Shown: positions 18,971 to 26,929 of the stretch, one piece after another
How the letters are laid out: every line of letters begins with the position of its first letter
Position numbering within the stretch: the stretch's first letter is position 1
Assembly: GCA_937921505.1 (NCBI GenBank)
Contig: CAKZUB010000010.1
Location: 89,633-153,632 of the forward strand
Direction of reading: 5' to 3'
DNA: 64,000 nucleotides
From: an uncultured Clostridia bacterium
Lineage (GTDB): Bacteria > Bacillota > Clostridia > Lachnospirales > Cellulosilyticaceae
Notes under the pieces: model-generated
Told to the model about the DNA's origin: nothing
Seen by the model: only the letters and a program-made list of their open reading frames with translations
The model's database searches: none
Position numbers and translations under genes: made by a program

Positions 18971-19930
18971 ATGAAAATAGTAGTTTTAGATGGTTATACG
19001 TTAAATCCCGGAGATCTGGATTGGAGTGATTTAAACGCTTTAGGAGAAGTGACGATTTATGATAGGACACCTGCAGAGCTAATTGTTGAAAGAGCACGTG
19101 GGGCGGAGATAGTTTTAACGAATAAAACGGTGTTAGGTGAAGTCCAAATAGCAATGCTTCCTGACTTGAAATATATCGGAGTTCTCGCAACGGGTTACAA
19201 CGTAGTGGATATAAATGCAGCAAAAGAAAAAGGCATTATTGTCACCAATATTCCAACATATGGTACTAGATCTGTAGCACAAATGGTATTTGCCCTCATT
19301 TTAGAGTTTTGTCAACATGTGCAAAAACATAGTGATGCAGTAGTTAGTGGAGATTGGTCAAGCAGTATTGATTTTTGCTTTTGGAATTATCCCTTAATAG
19401 AGTTAGCAGATAAGACGATTGGTATTATTGGTTTTGGTAGAATAGGACAACAAGTGGCTGACATAGCTCAAGCCTTTGGCATGCAAGTTATAGGGTATGA
19501 TCAATATAAGAGTGACCAAACAAGCAGGAAAAATTTTAGGTGGGCAGAGTTTGATGAACTTTTAGCATCGGCGGATTTCATTAGTCTGCATTGTCCACTG
19601 TTTCCTGAAACAAAAGATTTTATTAACAAAACTACAATTGCTAAAATGAAAAAAACAGCTTTCTTGATTAACACCTCCAGAGGCCCGTTGATTCAAGAAG
19701 AAGATTTAGCAAATGCATTAAACACGGGCATAATTGCGGGTGCTGGACTCGATGTTTTATCAGTAGAACCACCCAAAGATCATAACCCGCTAATCGGTGC
19801 TAAGAATTGTTTTGTTTTACCACATATTTCATGGGCTACGAAAGAAGCAAGGGCCAGACTTATGGAAATTGCTGTAGATAATATAGAACATTATATAAAA
19901 GGAACATCTGTCAACATTGTTAACAAATAA
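18971..19930 (+). CDS. D-2-hydroxyacid dehydrogenase (NAD-binding)
   Basis: NAD(P)H-dependent dehydrogenase of 319 residues. The Rossmann motif is IGIIGFGRIGQQVADIAQAF (about 145-165). The catalytic Arg lies in NTSRGPLI, the Glu in AGLDVLSVEPP and the His in LPHISWA. It resembles glycerate/hydroxypyruvate dehydrogenases, which reduce 2-keto acids. GGAGG at 18958-18962 sets the ATG at 18971; the in-frame ATG at 18956 overlaps the ribosome site. It lies 26 bp after the isomerase gene and is probably co-transcribed with it. Confidence 0.88.
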   Translation: MKIVVLDGYTLNPGDLDWSDLNALGEVTIYDRTPAELIVERARGAEIVLTNKTVLGEVQIAMLPDLKYIGVLATGYNVVDINAAKEKGIIVTNIPTYGTRSVAQMVFALILEFCQHVQKHSDAVVSGDWSSSIDFCFWNYPLIELADKTIGIIGFGRIGQQVADIAQAFGMQVIGYDQYKSDQTSRKNFRWAEFDELLASADFISLHCPLFPETKDFINKTTIAKMKKTAFLINTSRGPLIQEEDLANALNTGIIAGAGLDVLSVEPPKDHNPLIGAKNCFVLPHISWATKEARARLMEIAVDNIEHYIKGTSVNIVNK

Positions 19931-19950
19931 AACTGTTGCGGAGGTGCAAG

Positions 19951-19979
19951 GTTGAAAGAAGAACACTTTCAACTTTTTA
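19951..19979 (+). terminator. Intrinsic terminator after the dehydrogenase
   Basis: An 8-bp stem (19951-19958 with 19966-19973) is followed by TTTTTATTT. A second short hairpin (TCACAAG/CTTGTGA) follows at 19991-20009. Some read-through into the yhcH-like gene is possible. Confidence 0.7.
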
Positions 19980-20028
19980 TTTGAGGCAGATCACAAGCAA
20001 AGCTTGTGATACTGCAATGGAGGTAATT

Positions 20029-20499
20029 ATGATTATAAGTGATTTAAAGCATTTTAAGAGTGAGAAGTTCCCAAAAGTAATCGAAGAAGTTCTAAGTCAC
20101 CTTATGGATACCAACTTCCTGGAAAAAGATGCTGGCACTTACCAATTAGATGGGGATCAAGTTTTTGTTATGGTCCAAGACATAAAGACAAAGGCTAAAT
20201 CCGAGATGCGATTGGAAGCACATAATAGGTATATTGATATTCAATATATCGTTAAAGGAGAAGAGCTGTTTGGATTTTGCAGAAGAAATAACGGCGAGGT
20301 AGTGGATGAAGACCTTTTAGTTGAACGCGATATCATATTCTTTAAAGATCGTTTAGATGAAATAAATATCGTTGTAAAAGAAGGGCAGTTTGTAATTTTC
20401 TATCCTAATGATTTACATAGACCCTGGTGTTATGTAGATCAGCCTAAAGATATAAGAAAAGTCGTAGTAAAGGTTCATGTGGATTTGTTAAAGGATTAG
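20029..20499 (+). CDS. YhcH/YjgK/YiaL family protein (DUF386)
   Basis: Small cupin-fold protein of 156 residues with the family pattern MRLEAHNRYIDIQYIVKGEE, then FVIFYPNDLHRPW, where His residues and a Glu bind metal. Members are found in sialic acid and plant-sugar operons and are thought to speed sugar anomer conversion or related steps. GGAGG at 20019-20023 points to the ATG at 20029; a longer reading frame from 19936 crosses the terminator and is unlikely. It follows the GH42-isomerase-dehydrogenase genes and probably serves the same sugar. Confidence 0.85.
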   Translation: MIISDLKHFKSEKFPKVIEEVLSHLMDTNFLEKDAGTYQLDGDQVFVMVQDIKTKAKSEMRLEAHNRYIDIQYIVKGEELFGFCRRNNGEVVDEDLLVERDIIFFKDRLDEINIVVKEGQFVIFYPNDLHRPWCYVDQPKDIRKVVVKVHVDLLKD

Positions 20500-20535
20500 T
20501 ACAAAAAATAAAAAAATGTAAGGAGAGTAGAATAA

Positions 20536-20715
20536 ATGAGAGATCTATATGAATTTAGAAATGGTGGAAATAGTGTAGTCATAAAAGATCCGGTAACACC
20601 TAGGCCGTGGCTCAATTATTTATGGAATGTTGATGTTGATAGCATTATTTTGTTAGTGTTAATGACTGGTAGTATAGTTATTACAGTCTTATTGATTATC
20701 AAGCGAAAGAAATGA
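20536..20715 (+). CDS. Small chimeric membrane protein (59 aa), possibly a deletion product
   Basis: The ORF has AGGAGAG before its ATG. Residues 1-30 (FRNGG, then VIKDPVTPRPWLNYLWN) resemble the N-terminus of GH94-type cellobiose/chitobiose phosphorylases, where Pro-x-Thr-Pro-x-Pro-Trp-x-Asn-Tyr-Leu is typical. Residues 36-55 form one hydrophobic helix (IILLVLMTGSIVITVLLII) followed by Lys/Arg, like the C-terminal anchor of an unrelated surface protein. A short 5' piece of one gene seems joined to the 3' piece of another, in frame. Whether it is expressed is unknown. A strong terminator follows directly. Confidence 0.45.
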   Translation: MRDLYEFRNGGNSVVIKDPVTPRPWLNYLWNVDVDSIILLVLMTGSIVITVLLIIKRKK

Positions 20716-20717
20716 AC

Positions 20718-20756
20718 TTAAAAGACGAGGTACTTAAACAGTATCTCGTCTTTTAA
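20718..20756. terminator. Strong terminator, likely bidirectional
   Basis: A long near-perfect stem (AAAAGACGAG with CTCGTCTTTT) has a short loop and T runs on both sides. It separates the forward mini-ORF from the reverse toxin gene ending at 20770. Confidence 0.85.
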
Positions 20757-20769
20757 TAGCTCCTATTTA

Positions 20770-21030
20770 TTAATCTCTGTAATGAGAACCGCATTGAGCA
20801 ATCTGTATTTGCCCGTTTTCGATACGATATACAAGGCGATTACTCTCATCAATTCGCCTGCTCCAAAATCCTTGAAATTCATGTTTCAATGGTTCTGGCT
20901 TGCCAATACCGTCATAGCCGTTGCGTTCAATATCCTTTAATAGCTGATTTATACGTTTTAAGGTTTTCTTATCCTGCGTCTGCCAATACAAGTAATCTTC
21001 CCATGCATCATCTTGCCATACCTTATTCAT
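20770..21030 (-). CDS. yoeB: YoeB-type toxin (mRNA interferase)
   Basis: Toxin of 86 residues from the RelE/YoeB family, which cuts mRNA at the ribosomal A site. Hallmarks are GKPEPLKHEFQGFWSRRI, then NRLVYRI, and a C-terminal Ser-His-Tyr; these contain the Glu, Arg and His residues used in catalysis. Length fits the family (about 85). The ATG at 21030 overlaps the antitoxin gene by 8 bp, so translation is coupled. The complete motif suggests a functional toxin. Confidence 0.92.
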   Translation of the reverse strand: MNKVWQDDAWEDYLYWQTQDKKTLKRINQLLKDIERNGYDGIGKPEPLKHEFQGFWSRRIDESNRLVYRIENGQIQIAQCGSHYRD

Positions 21031-21292
21031 CAACGACCTCTATCAGCTCGTGAACTTTTCCTTTGCCGGTATTGAGGTCAGCAATAGATTTTCGGAGTCT
21101 TGCTTGATTGATTTCACTGTAAAATGGGTCGCTATCGGCAGAAATTTCAAAAGGGATTTTATTTTGGCGTACTGCTGTTTTTGCGAAAACACAAAAGGCA
21201 GTCGTCATATTCATTCCAATTTCAGAGCAAAAAGTATCAAACTGTTTTTTTAAATTTTCATCCATTCGGATATTAACATTAATTTGTGCCAT
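21023..21292 (-). CDS. RelB/DinJ-type antitoxin
   Basis: Antitoxin of 89 residues with an N-terminal ribbon-helix-helix domain (INVNIRMDENLKKQFDTFC, then GMNMTTAFCVFAKTAVRQ) and a C-terminal toxin-binding tail. RelB/DinJ proteins neutralise the partner toxin and repress their shared promoter. The ATG at 21292 follows AAGGAAG; an upstream alternative at 21301 has no ribosome site. The pair sits beside a decayed gene, a common place for such mobile or stabilising modules. Confidence 0.9.
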   Translation of the reverse strand: MAQINVNIRMDENLKKQFDTFCSEIGMNMTTAFCVFAKTAVRQNKIPFEISADSDPFYSEINQARLRKSIADLNTGKGKVHELIEVVDE

Positions 21293-21324
21293 CAAAAACA
21301 CTTCCTTTCCCTATTAGTATATTC

Positions 21325-21354
21325 ATTATACTATAAATTTATTCACATTGTCAA
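21325..21354 (-). promoter_or_regulatory. Promoter of the relB-yoeB operon
   Basis: On the reverse strand TTGACA (21349-21354) and TATAAT (21325-21330) are separated by 18 bases. The upstream block AATAAATTTATTGACA overlaps a near-repeat, so AATAAATTTA and TTTATTGACA each occur twice, plausible binding sites for the ribbon-helix-helix antitoxin. Confidence 0.75.
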
Positions 21355-21600
21355 TAAATTTATTAGTTATGTCAATAAATATATAGTATATAGTTTTTTA
21401 AATGAAAATGAGATTATCAGTACAGTTAGAGCAATCTCGGTAGGTATGAATATTATTTTTTCCAAACATAATTATGAATATGGGGGAAGACTCGTAAACC
21501 ATTGTCATATTTGTGGGCAGTCTGAAAATATGAATATTTGGGTGAAGGAGTTATAGAAAAAGGTGGCAAGAACTTGTCCTTTTTGTTAAGAACTATATCA
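21355..21600. other. Gap between the toxin-antitoxin promoter and the decayed oxidoreductase
   Basis: AT-rich sequence with no supported gene. A forward reading frame ends at 21556 with a CHICG stretch but has no ribosome site and overlaps the relB promoter. A weak hairpin with a T run (about 21557-21587) may be a terminator. Confidence 0.4.
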
Positions 21601-22523
21601 TCAGCCATCAAACCTATTCACTTTAAATAATTTGAGGTTTTCATCAAAGGAACCCAAATAAAGTTTGCTAAGCATCATACCGCCGAGAATTGCAAAGAGT
21701 ATACCATTTGCACCATACCCGAGGCAGTACCAGAGCTTATCATTTTTGGGGTCTTTGCCTAAAAAACCTAGATTATCCTGGGTAGAAGCAAAAGCCCCAC
21801 AATATTGATACTCTATAGCAACATCTTTGATAAGCGGAAACATAGTTTTGATCCTAGCTTCTAGTAACTTATATTTTTCGAGTGCAGCATCTTCATCAAA
21901 GATATCAGGAACAAAAGAAATATCTTCGCCGCCGGCGAGTATTCTATGATCAGCAGTCGTTCTTAGATAATGATAAGTAGAGCTATTATCACGAATTAAT
22001 ACTCTGCCAGGCCAACCTTCAAAAGAGGCGACAGGCTTTGTTGCAATATTAAAAGTCGTTGTTTTGACACCAAAGTTTCTCTTAGTAAAAAGCTGCGTAT
22101 TATAGCCTGTAGCTACAATAATGATTTTACCTTTAACTTGATAGCCATAGGTGGTTTCGACCTCTACGCCATCGTCTAAATAGTTTATTTTAACAGCTTC
22201 AGTATTTTCAAAAGCTAGGAGTCCGGCCTTAGAGCTTACCTCTAAAAGCAGTTAGAAATTCAACGTTAAGTTCATTAGTTTTTCTAAAATTATATTCTTC
22301 CTCAAACTCTGCGATTTCTTCTTTTTTAGAAGTATAAAGCAGGGTATCTTTTTTTTCATAATCACATGTATTACCATGTTCAGCAATAAATGTATCAATT
22401 TCTGAAAGAGCCTGTAGACCAAGGTTGTAAGCTTTAAGGCTATTTTTGAGAGTTACTATCTAGTTCATATTGAAACAGGGTAGTGGTAATACTAGTACTT
22501 CCAAAAGCAATTCTGTTCTTTTG
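21601..22523 (-). pseudogene. Decayed second copy of the left-edge FAD oxidoreductase gene
   Basis: The reverse strand repeats the gene at 1-931 at clearly over 90 percent identity by eye; window base 1 corresponds to base 21888. This copy keeps the 3' end (CLGYGANGILFAILGG, ending FDG then TGA at 21601), which the left copy loses to the window edge. It is broken by a 92-base deletion at about 22242-22251, a second deletion of about 27 bases near 22452, and loss of the first 57 or so codons beyond 22523. The deletions shift the frame, so no full protein can be made. The two copies are in the same orientation. Confidence 0.9.
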
Positions 22524-22820
22524 CTCTAAGCCATCCTCTTTATCATTGGACTTTCTGTTATCAGCTGATGTAAGTCCGGCATCCGTGTAGACAATGAGTT
22601 ATTAAAAATAATATATTAGATAATTGTAGATTTAGACAAATTATGATTGATCTAGATAAATACAAAGTTGTGTAGTATGTTTATAATATAAAGTGTAAAG
22701 TAACTATTTGAGGTCAAAACATCTAAAATAATAGGACAAAATAATATTAATGTTAAAAATTTAATAATTTTTTGCGCTTGCGTTTTTGGTGTTTTGGTAA
22801 AATAAAAAGGGGGAATTTTT
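22524..22820. other. Upstream region of the binding protein operon
   Basis: About 60 bases next to the pseudogene break do not match the left copy and are of unknown origin. The rest is very AT-rich and must contain the promoter of the 22821 operon; a TATAAT is present at 22682-22687 without a good -35 box. No further gene seen. Confidence 0.5.
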
Positions 22821-24182
22821 GTGAAAAAAACTTTAACTTTATTTTTAGTTGGTGCATTGATGGCAACATCAACTGTTGGATGTGCGAAAGAACAAACAAC
22901 GAATTCAAGCAGGGAAGAGAAGACGGTAGGTGTAAAGAAAGCGGATAATGAAAAAACTACAGAGACGGAAAATACATCTTTTAGTTTTTTACATTTTCAT
23001 AATGAAGCAGATGAGTCGGGTACTGCTGCCGCATATACCAAAATGGCTGATAAGTGGACATCTGAAAATAGTGATGTGACTATTGATGCACAATATGTTT
23101 CTCATGACAATTATGAGACTACTTTAAGAACACTAATGGCTAGCAACACTTTACCAGATGTTTTTCTGTGTAAAGGAGATACGCTGACATCACTAGCAGA
23201 TGCAGGGCTTATTGTTCCAGTGCAAGAGGATATTGAAAGCAATAGCATTTGGTACAATGGGTTTAATGCAGATGCTTTTTCAGATGGAACTTATAAGGAG
23301 ACTATATATGGCATTCCATTTCAACTTCAATCTAACACTGTAGTTACATATAATAAAGAAATATTTACTGAATGTGGTGTTGATAAATTTCCGGAGAATT
23401 ATGATGAATTATTAGATGCAATTCAAAAAATTAAAGCTAAGGGCTATATTCCTATTGCTCTTGGAAATAAAGCAAGGTGGGTTGCTGGATCTTGTTTGTT
23501 TAATACATTTGCGTATCGCTATGTAGATGTGGACTGGTTTAATAGCTTAAAAGAGGGTACAGGTGCTAAGTTTACAGATGAAGCATTTATTCGGGCAGTT
23601 ACAGATTTTCAGAATTTAGCAACCGTTGGAGCCTTCAATGAAGATATGAATTCCATTGATAACCTTGAGCAGAAAACGTTATTTTATAATAAAAAAGCAG
23701 CGATGTTTATTGAGGGTGCTTGGTCGCTTGGAGATGTCATTGCAAATGCTCCAGATGATGTAAAGGCGGTAACTGGATTTGCTAACTTGCCAAAAGTAGT
23801 AGGAGCTGGAGGTAATAAAGATACTGTTGCGGGAGGATCAGGGTGGCAATATGTTATCAATGCATCCTTAAAAGGAGAGGCTAAGAAAAAAGCACTTTCC
23901 TTTATCGAAGCCATTACTGGTGAAGACTATGGGAAAGTAGCATTAGAAATGGGCTTTGTATCTGCTAGTAATGTAGATGCTAGCAGCATTGATTTGAATC
24001 CCTTATTCAAAAAATATTTGGAGTTAAATAAGACAATGAATTTTGCTCCAATCTTTGATGTTCAACTTCCAGGCGCTGTAGGGGAAGAACTTTTCACAAA
24101 AACGCAAGAATTATTAATTGGGGCAATTACGCCACAACAGATGGCTGAAGAATGCCAGGCGGTTATGGATGCACAGTACTAG
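22821..24182 (+). CDS. Extracellular sugar-binding lipoprotein (family 1)
   Basis: Binding lipoprotein of 453 residues, with lipobox STVGC and Cys21 as the modified residue. The mature part (NTLPDVFLCKGD, YGIPFQLQSNTVVTYNKEIF, then NKKAAMFIEGAW) follows the pattern of MalE/UgpB-like family 1 binding proteins. The start is GTG at 22821 behind AAGGGGG. It is the first gene of a run of eight forward genes ending at 31585 with small gaps, and is separated from the permeases by a hairpin that would favour excess binding protein. Confidence 0.9.
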   Translation: MKKTLTLFLVGALMATSTVGCAKEQTTNSSREEKTVGVKKADNEKTTETENTSFSFLHFHNEADESGTAAAYTKMADKWTSENSDVTIDAQYVSHDNYETTLRTLMASNTLPDVFLCKGDTLTSLADAGLIVPVQEDIESNSIWYNGFNADAFSDGTYKETIYGIPFQLQSNTVVTYNKEIFTECGVDKFPENYDELLDAIQKIKAKGYIPIALGNKARWVAGSCLFNTFAYRYVDVDWFNSLKEGTGAKFTDEAFIRAVTDFQNLATVGAFNEDMNSIDNLEQKTLFYNKKAAMFIEGAWSLGDVIANAPDDVKAVTGFANLPKVVGAGGNKDTVAGGSGWQYVINASLKGEAKKKALSFIEAITGEDYGKVALEMGFVSASNVDASSIDLNPLFKKYLELNKTMNFAPIFDVQLPGAVGEELFTKTQELLIGAITPQQMAEECQAVMDAQY

Positions 24183-24203
24183 GAGATAGAATACTTATAC
24201 AAG

Positions 24204-24230
24204 TATAAGGGAGTACATGGCTCCCTTATA
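24204..24230 (+). promoter_or_regulatory. Hairpin between binding protein and permease genes
   Basis: A 10-bp perfect stem (24204-24213 with 24221-24230) has a 7-base loop and no strong T run. Such hairpins stabilise the upstream mRNA or cause partial termination, giving more binding protein than permease. Confidence 0.65.
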
Positions 24231-24251
24231 TTTATACAGAAGGAGGATAGA

Positions 24252-25136
24252 ATGCTTAAAAGGGAGAACAAATATAAACTAATTCTAATCTATGCTATGG
24301 TACTTATACCTTTTCTTATTTATCTATTTATTGTAATCTTCCCATTGCTCGTATCAATCATTTATAGCTTCAGCAGATGGAATGGGGTGGGAGACAAAGT
24401 ATATATAGGATTAGAAAACTACAAATATTTATTACAAGATCGTAATTTTTGGTTGGCTACAACAAATACAATGATCATTGCAGCCTATTGTGTTATTGGG
24501 CAGGTTGGTATAGCACTCATTATCTCTTTTTTAATGACAAATCGAAGGCTAAGGTTTAAAGAATTTCATAGAACAGTTATTTTTTTCCCTGTTGTATTAG
24601 CGCCAGTTGTCATAGGATTTATCTGGAAATTTATTTATAATTCTAATTATGGGTTATTAAATGCTTTTCTAAGCATTATAGGCAAGAAAGATTGGATTCT
24701 TCCGTGGTTAGATGATACCAATATTATATTAACTACCGTATCAATTCCTGTTGTGTGGCAATACATAGGGTTATATTTAGTGATACTCATGAGTGCTATA
24801 ATGAGCGTTCCAACAGAAATCTATGAATGCGCAGAAATTGATGGAGCAAACGGGTTTAAGAAATCTTTATATATCACCTTGCCAATGATTTGGGATACTT
24901 TAAAAATTGCCATTATTTTATGTGCAGCAGGGACAATGAAGATATATGACCATATCTATGTTTTAACTAATGGTGGACCAGGGCGGGCATCTAGCGTACT
25001 GACGTTGTATTGTTTTGATACGACTTTTAGAATTGGTAATTTTGGATATGGTGCAACGATATCAGTAGGTATTCTAGTTTTTAGTCTTAGTATAAGTGGA
25101 GCAATACAGTTGCTTATGGGAAGGAGAAAACAATGA
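24252..25136 (+). CDS. Sugar ABC transporter permease (MalF/UgpA type)
   Basis: Membrane subunit of 294 residues, six predicted helices. The EAA loop is YECAEIDGANGFKKSLYITLP, followed by VLTNGGPGRASSVLTLY, diagnostic for MalF/UgpA-type carbohydrate permeases. AAGGAGG lies directly upstream of the ATG. Its stop overlaps the start of the next permease gene at 25133, so the two subunits are normally coupled. Confidence 0.9.
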   Translation: MLKRENKYKLILIYAMVLIPFLIYLFIVIFPLLVSIIYSFSRWNGVGDKVYIGLENYKYLLQDRNFWLATTNTMIIAAYCVIGQVGIALIISFLMTNRRLRFKEFHRTVIFFPVVLAPVVIGFIWKFIYNSNYGLLNAFLSIIGKKDWILPWLDDTNIILTTVSIPVVWQYIGLYLVILMSAIMSVPTEIYECAEIDGANGFKKSLYITLPMIWDTLKIAIILCAAGTMKIYDHIYVLTNGGPGRASSVLTLYCFDTTFRIGNFGYGATISVGILVFSLSISGAIQLLMGRRKQ

Positions 25137-25182
25137 ATAAAGCTAAAAAACATATAGAGAGTTTTTTATTAATATTCCAATT

Positions 25183-25965
25183 ATGATACTTTCTATTTCT
25201 TGTATTTTTCCAGTTATTTGGTTGATATATTCTTCTTTTAAAACACAAAAAGAATTTGCTATAAGCCAGGTGGCACTTCCAAAAGCACTGAACTTTTCTA
25301 ACTATATAAAGGCATTTAAAACTGCTAGATTTGATGTCTATGTAATAAATAGCTTTTTTAATAGCTTCATTGTGCTTATAGCAGTTGTATTTATTTCTTT
25401 TATAGTTGGCTATCTCATTTCTAGATATCGTTTTAAGGGAAGAGGCATCATATATGGGGTGTTTCTTGCTGGCATATTAGTTCCTGTTCATGCATTAATG
25501 GTACCTATGTTTATTCAGTTTAATTATCTTGGAATGTTAAATAAGCGTTTCACTCTATTGCTTCCTTATATTGCTTTTGAACTTCCTATAGCCATCTTTT
25601 TAATAGATAGCTATGTAAAAGGGATATCTTTAGAGATGGAGGAGGCAGCAGCTATTGATGGAGCAAGTCTGCTTCGAACCATGTTTACAATTATTATGCC
25701 TATTTGTAAACCTGTGCTAGCAACCGTGACCATCTTAACATTTATGCATGTATGGAATGAGTTTCCATTTGCACAGATGTTGGTGAGTGATCAAAAGCTT
25801 AAGACAATTCCAGTTGGATTAACTTATTTTACTACTCAATATACTGTAGATTATACATTATTGATGGCGGCATTGGTTATGGCTACTATTCCTATTATTA
25901 TAATATATCTACTCTTTTATAAAAAAATTATGGAAGGGATGATGGCTGGAGCTGTTAAGGGATAA
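25183..25965 (+). CDS. Sugar ABC transporter permease (MalG type), apparently frameshifted at its 5' end
   Basis: The open frame encodes helices 1-6 of a MalG-type permease with EAA loop MEEAAAIDGASLLRTMF and the C-terminal signature MMAGAVKG. The natural start is almost certainly the ATG at 25133, which has AAGGAG and overlaps the previous gene. That frame reads MNKAKKHIESFLLI and then stops at the TGA at 25184-25186. The two frames join if the six-T run at 25162-25167 had one more T. Without it, translation must start at 25183, which lacks a ribosome site and removes the cytoplasmic N-terminus. The cause may be a mutation, a sequencing error or slippage. Confidence 0.75.
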   Translation: MILSISCIFPVIWLIYSSFKTQKEFAISQVALPKALNFSNYIKAFKTARFDVYVINSFFNSFIVLIAVVFISFIVGYLISRYRFKGRGIIYGVFLAGILVPVHALMVPMFIQFNYLGMLNKRFTLLLPYIAFELPIAIFLIDSYVKGISLEMEEAAAIDGASLLRTMFTIIMPICKPVLATVTILTFMHVWNEFPFAQMLVSDQKLKTIPVGLTYFTTQYTVDYTLLMAALVMATIPIIIIYLLFYKKIMEGMMAGAVKG

Positions 25966-25988
25966 TAGTATAAGAAAGGAGTGGGTAT

Positions 25989-26879
25989 ATGGATATACTT
26001 GAATTGGAAAGAGGGTACCCGATCGTTAATATGATGAGAATTAAGCGTGCGGTAGGAATGTCTGGAAAGTGGCAGGATGAAGAATATGTATTTACCTATA
26101 TTGCAGGTGGGAGCGCTGAATTTGTTGTAAAAGGAAGAAAATACATTCTTAACCCTGGAGATATGATTGTATTACCACCACACTCTCCTCATGTTATTGT
26201 ATCACAAGGAACAGAACCTTTGATTCAGTACATTTTTCACTTTCAGTTTTATGGTTGGGATAAATTTGGCATGGATTGTGATGAAGATATCTTTGCATCA
26301 TCGGTAGATGGTAATGAGAAATTGATGGTAACGAGTCAGTATTTAAGAATGTATAAGGAATTTTCAGAGAAGAAAAAAGGCTGGAATATGATGTTAACGG
26401 GGTTGGCGGTGGTAATCCTTACAACATATTGCCGTAATTATAATAAAACAGAACAAAGTAGCGACAAACCGAATAAGACAAAATCATGGATTCATATTGA
26501 AAATGCAATAGAGTATATTCATCTTAATTATAAAAGTGATCAGTTAGATAATGAAACAATTAGTAAGTCTATAGGGGTAACTGCAAATTATTTAACGAAG
26601 CTCTTTCAAGATTATTTAGGTTTTTCACTACATACCTATGTACTCAATCTAAAAATTGAAAAGTCAAAAAAAATATTGGCAGACAGCCAAATAAATATAA
26701 CAGAAGCAGCAATAGCTTCGGGGTTTTCTAGCATACACGTATTTAGCAAAAGTTTTAAAAATATTACTGGAATGACACCAAGTGAATACTTAGAAAATGT
26801 AGTAGATAAACATAAATTTACATCAACAAAAGACAGCGCTATAGGGACAAATGAAGAAGGCATTTTTTATAAAGGATAA
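25989..26879 (+). CDS. AraC family transcriptional regulator
   Basis: Regulator of 296 residues. The N-terminal cupin (FTYIAGGSAEFVVKGRKYIL, LPPHSPHVI) senses a ligand and the C-terminal AraC module (VTANYLTKLFQDYLGFS, then GFSSIHVFSKSFKNITGM, TPSEYL) binds DNA. AAAGGAG lies upstream of the ATG. It lies inside the operon between the permeases and the hydrolase, 23 bp after the former, so it probably activates its own transcription unit in response to an imported sugar. Confidence 0.87.
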   Translation: MDILELERGYPIVNMMRIKRAVGMSGKWQDEEYVFTYIAGGSAEFVVKGRKYILNPGDMIVLPPHSPHVIVSQGTEPLIQYIFHFQFYGWDKFGMDCDEDIFASSVDGNEKLMVTSQYLRMYKEFSEKKKGWNMMLTGLAVVILTTYCRNYNKTEQSSDKPNKTKSWIHIENAIEYIHLNYKSDQLDNETISKSIGVTANYLTKLFQDYLGFSLHTYVLNLKIEKSKKILADSQINITEAAIASGFSSIHVFSKSFKNITGMTPSEYLENVVDKHKFTSTKDSAIGTNEEGIFYKG

Positions 26880-26929
26880 ACTAAACTTATTTGATAAACT
26901 TAATAAAATAGTTAGGTGGAGGGTGCGAA

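Noticed and set aside
21284..21556. Forward reading frame ending in CHICGQSENMNIWVKEL
   Set aside because: It overlaps the relB promoter and start region, has no ribosome site and no recognised family.
22524..22600. Short frame continuing the pseudogene (DAGLTSADNRKSNDKEDGL)
   Set aside because: It does not match the intact copy's N-terminus and no family was recognised, so it is left as unassigned DNA at the break point.
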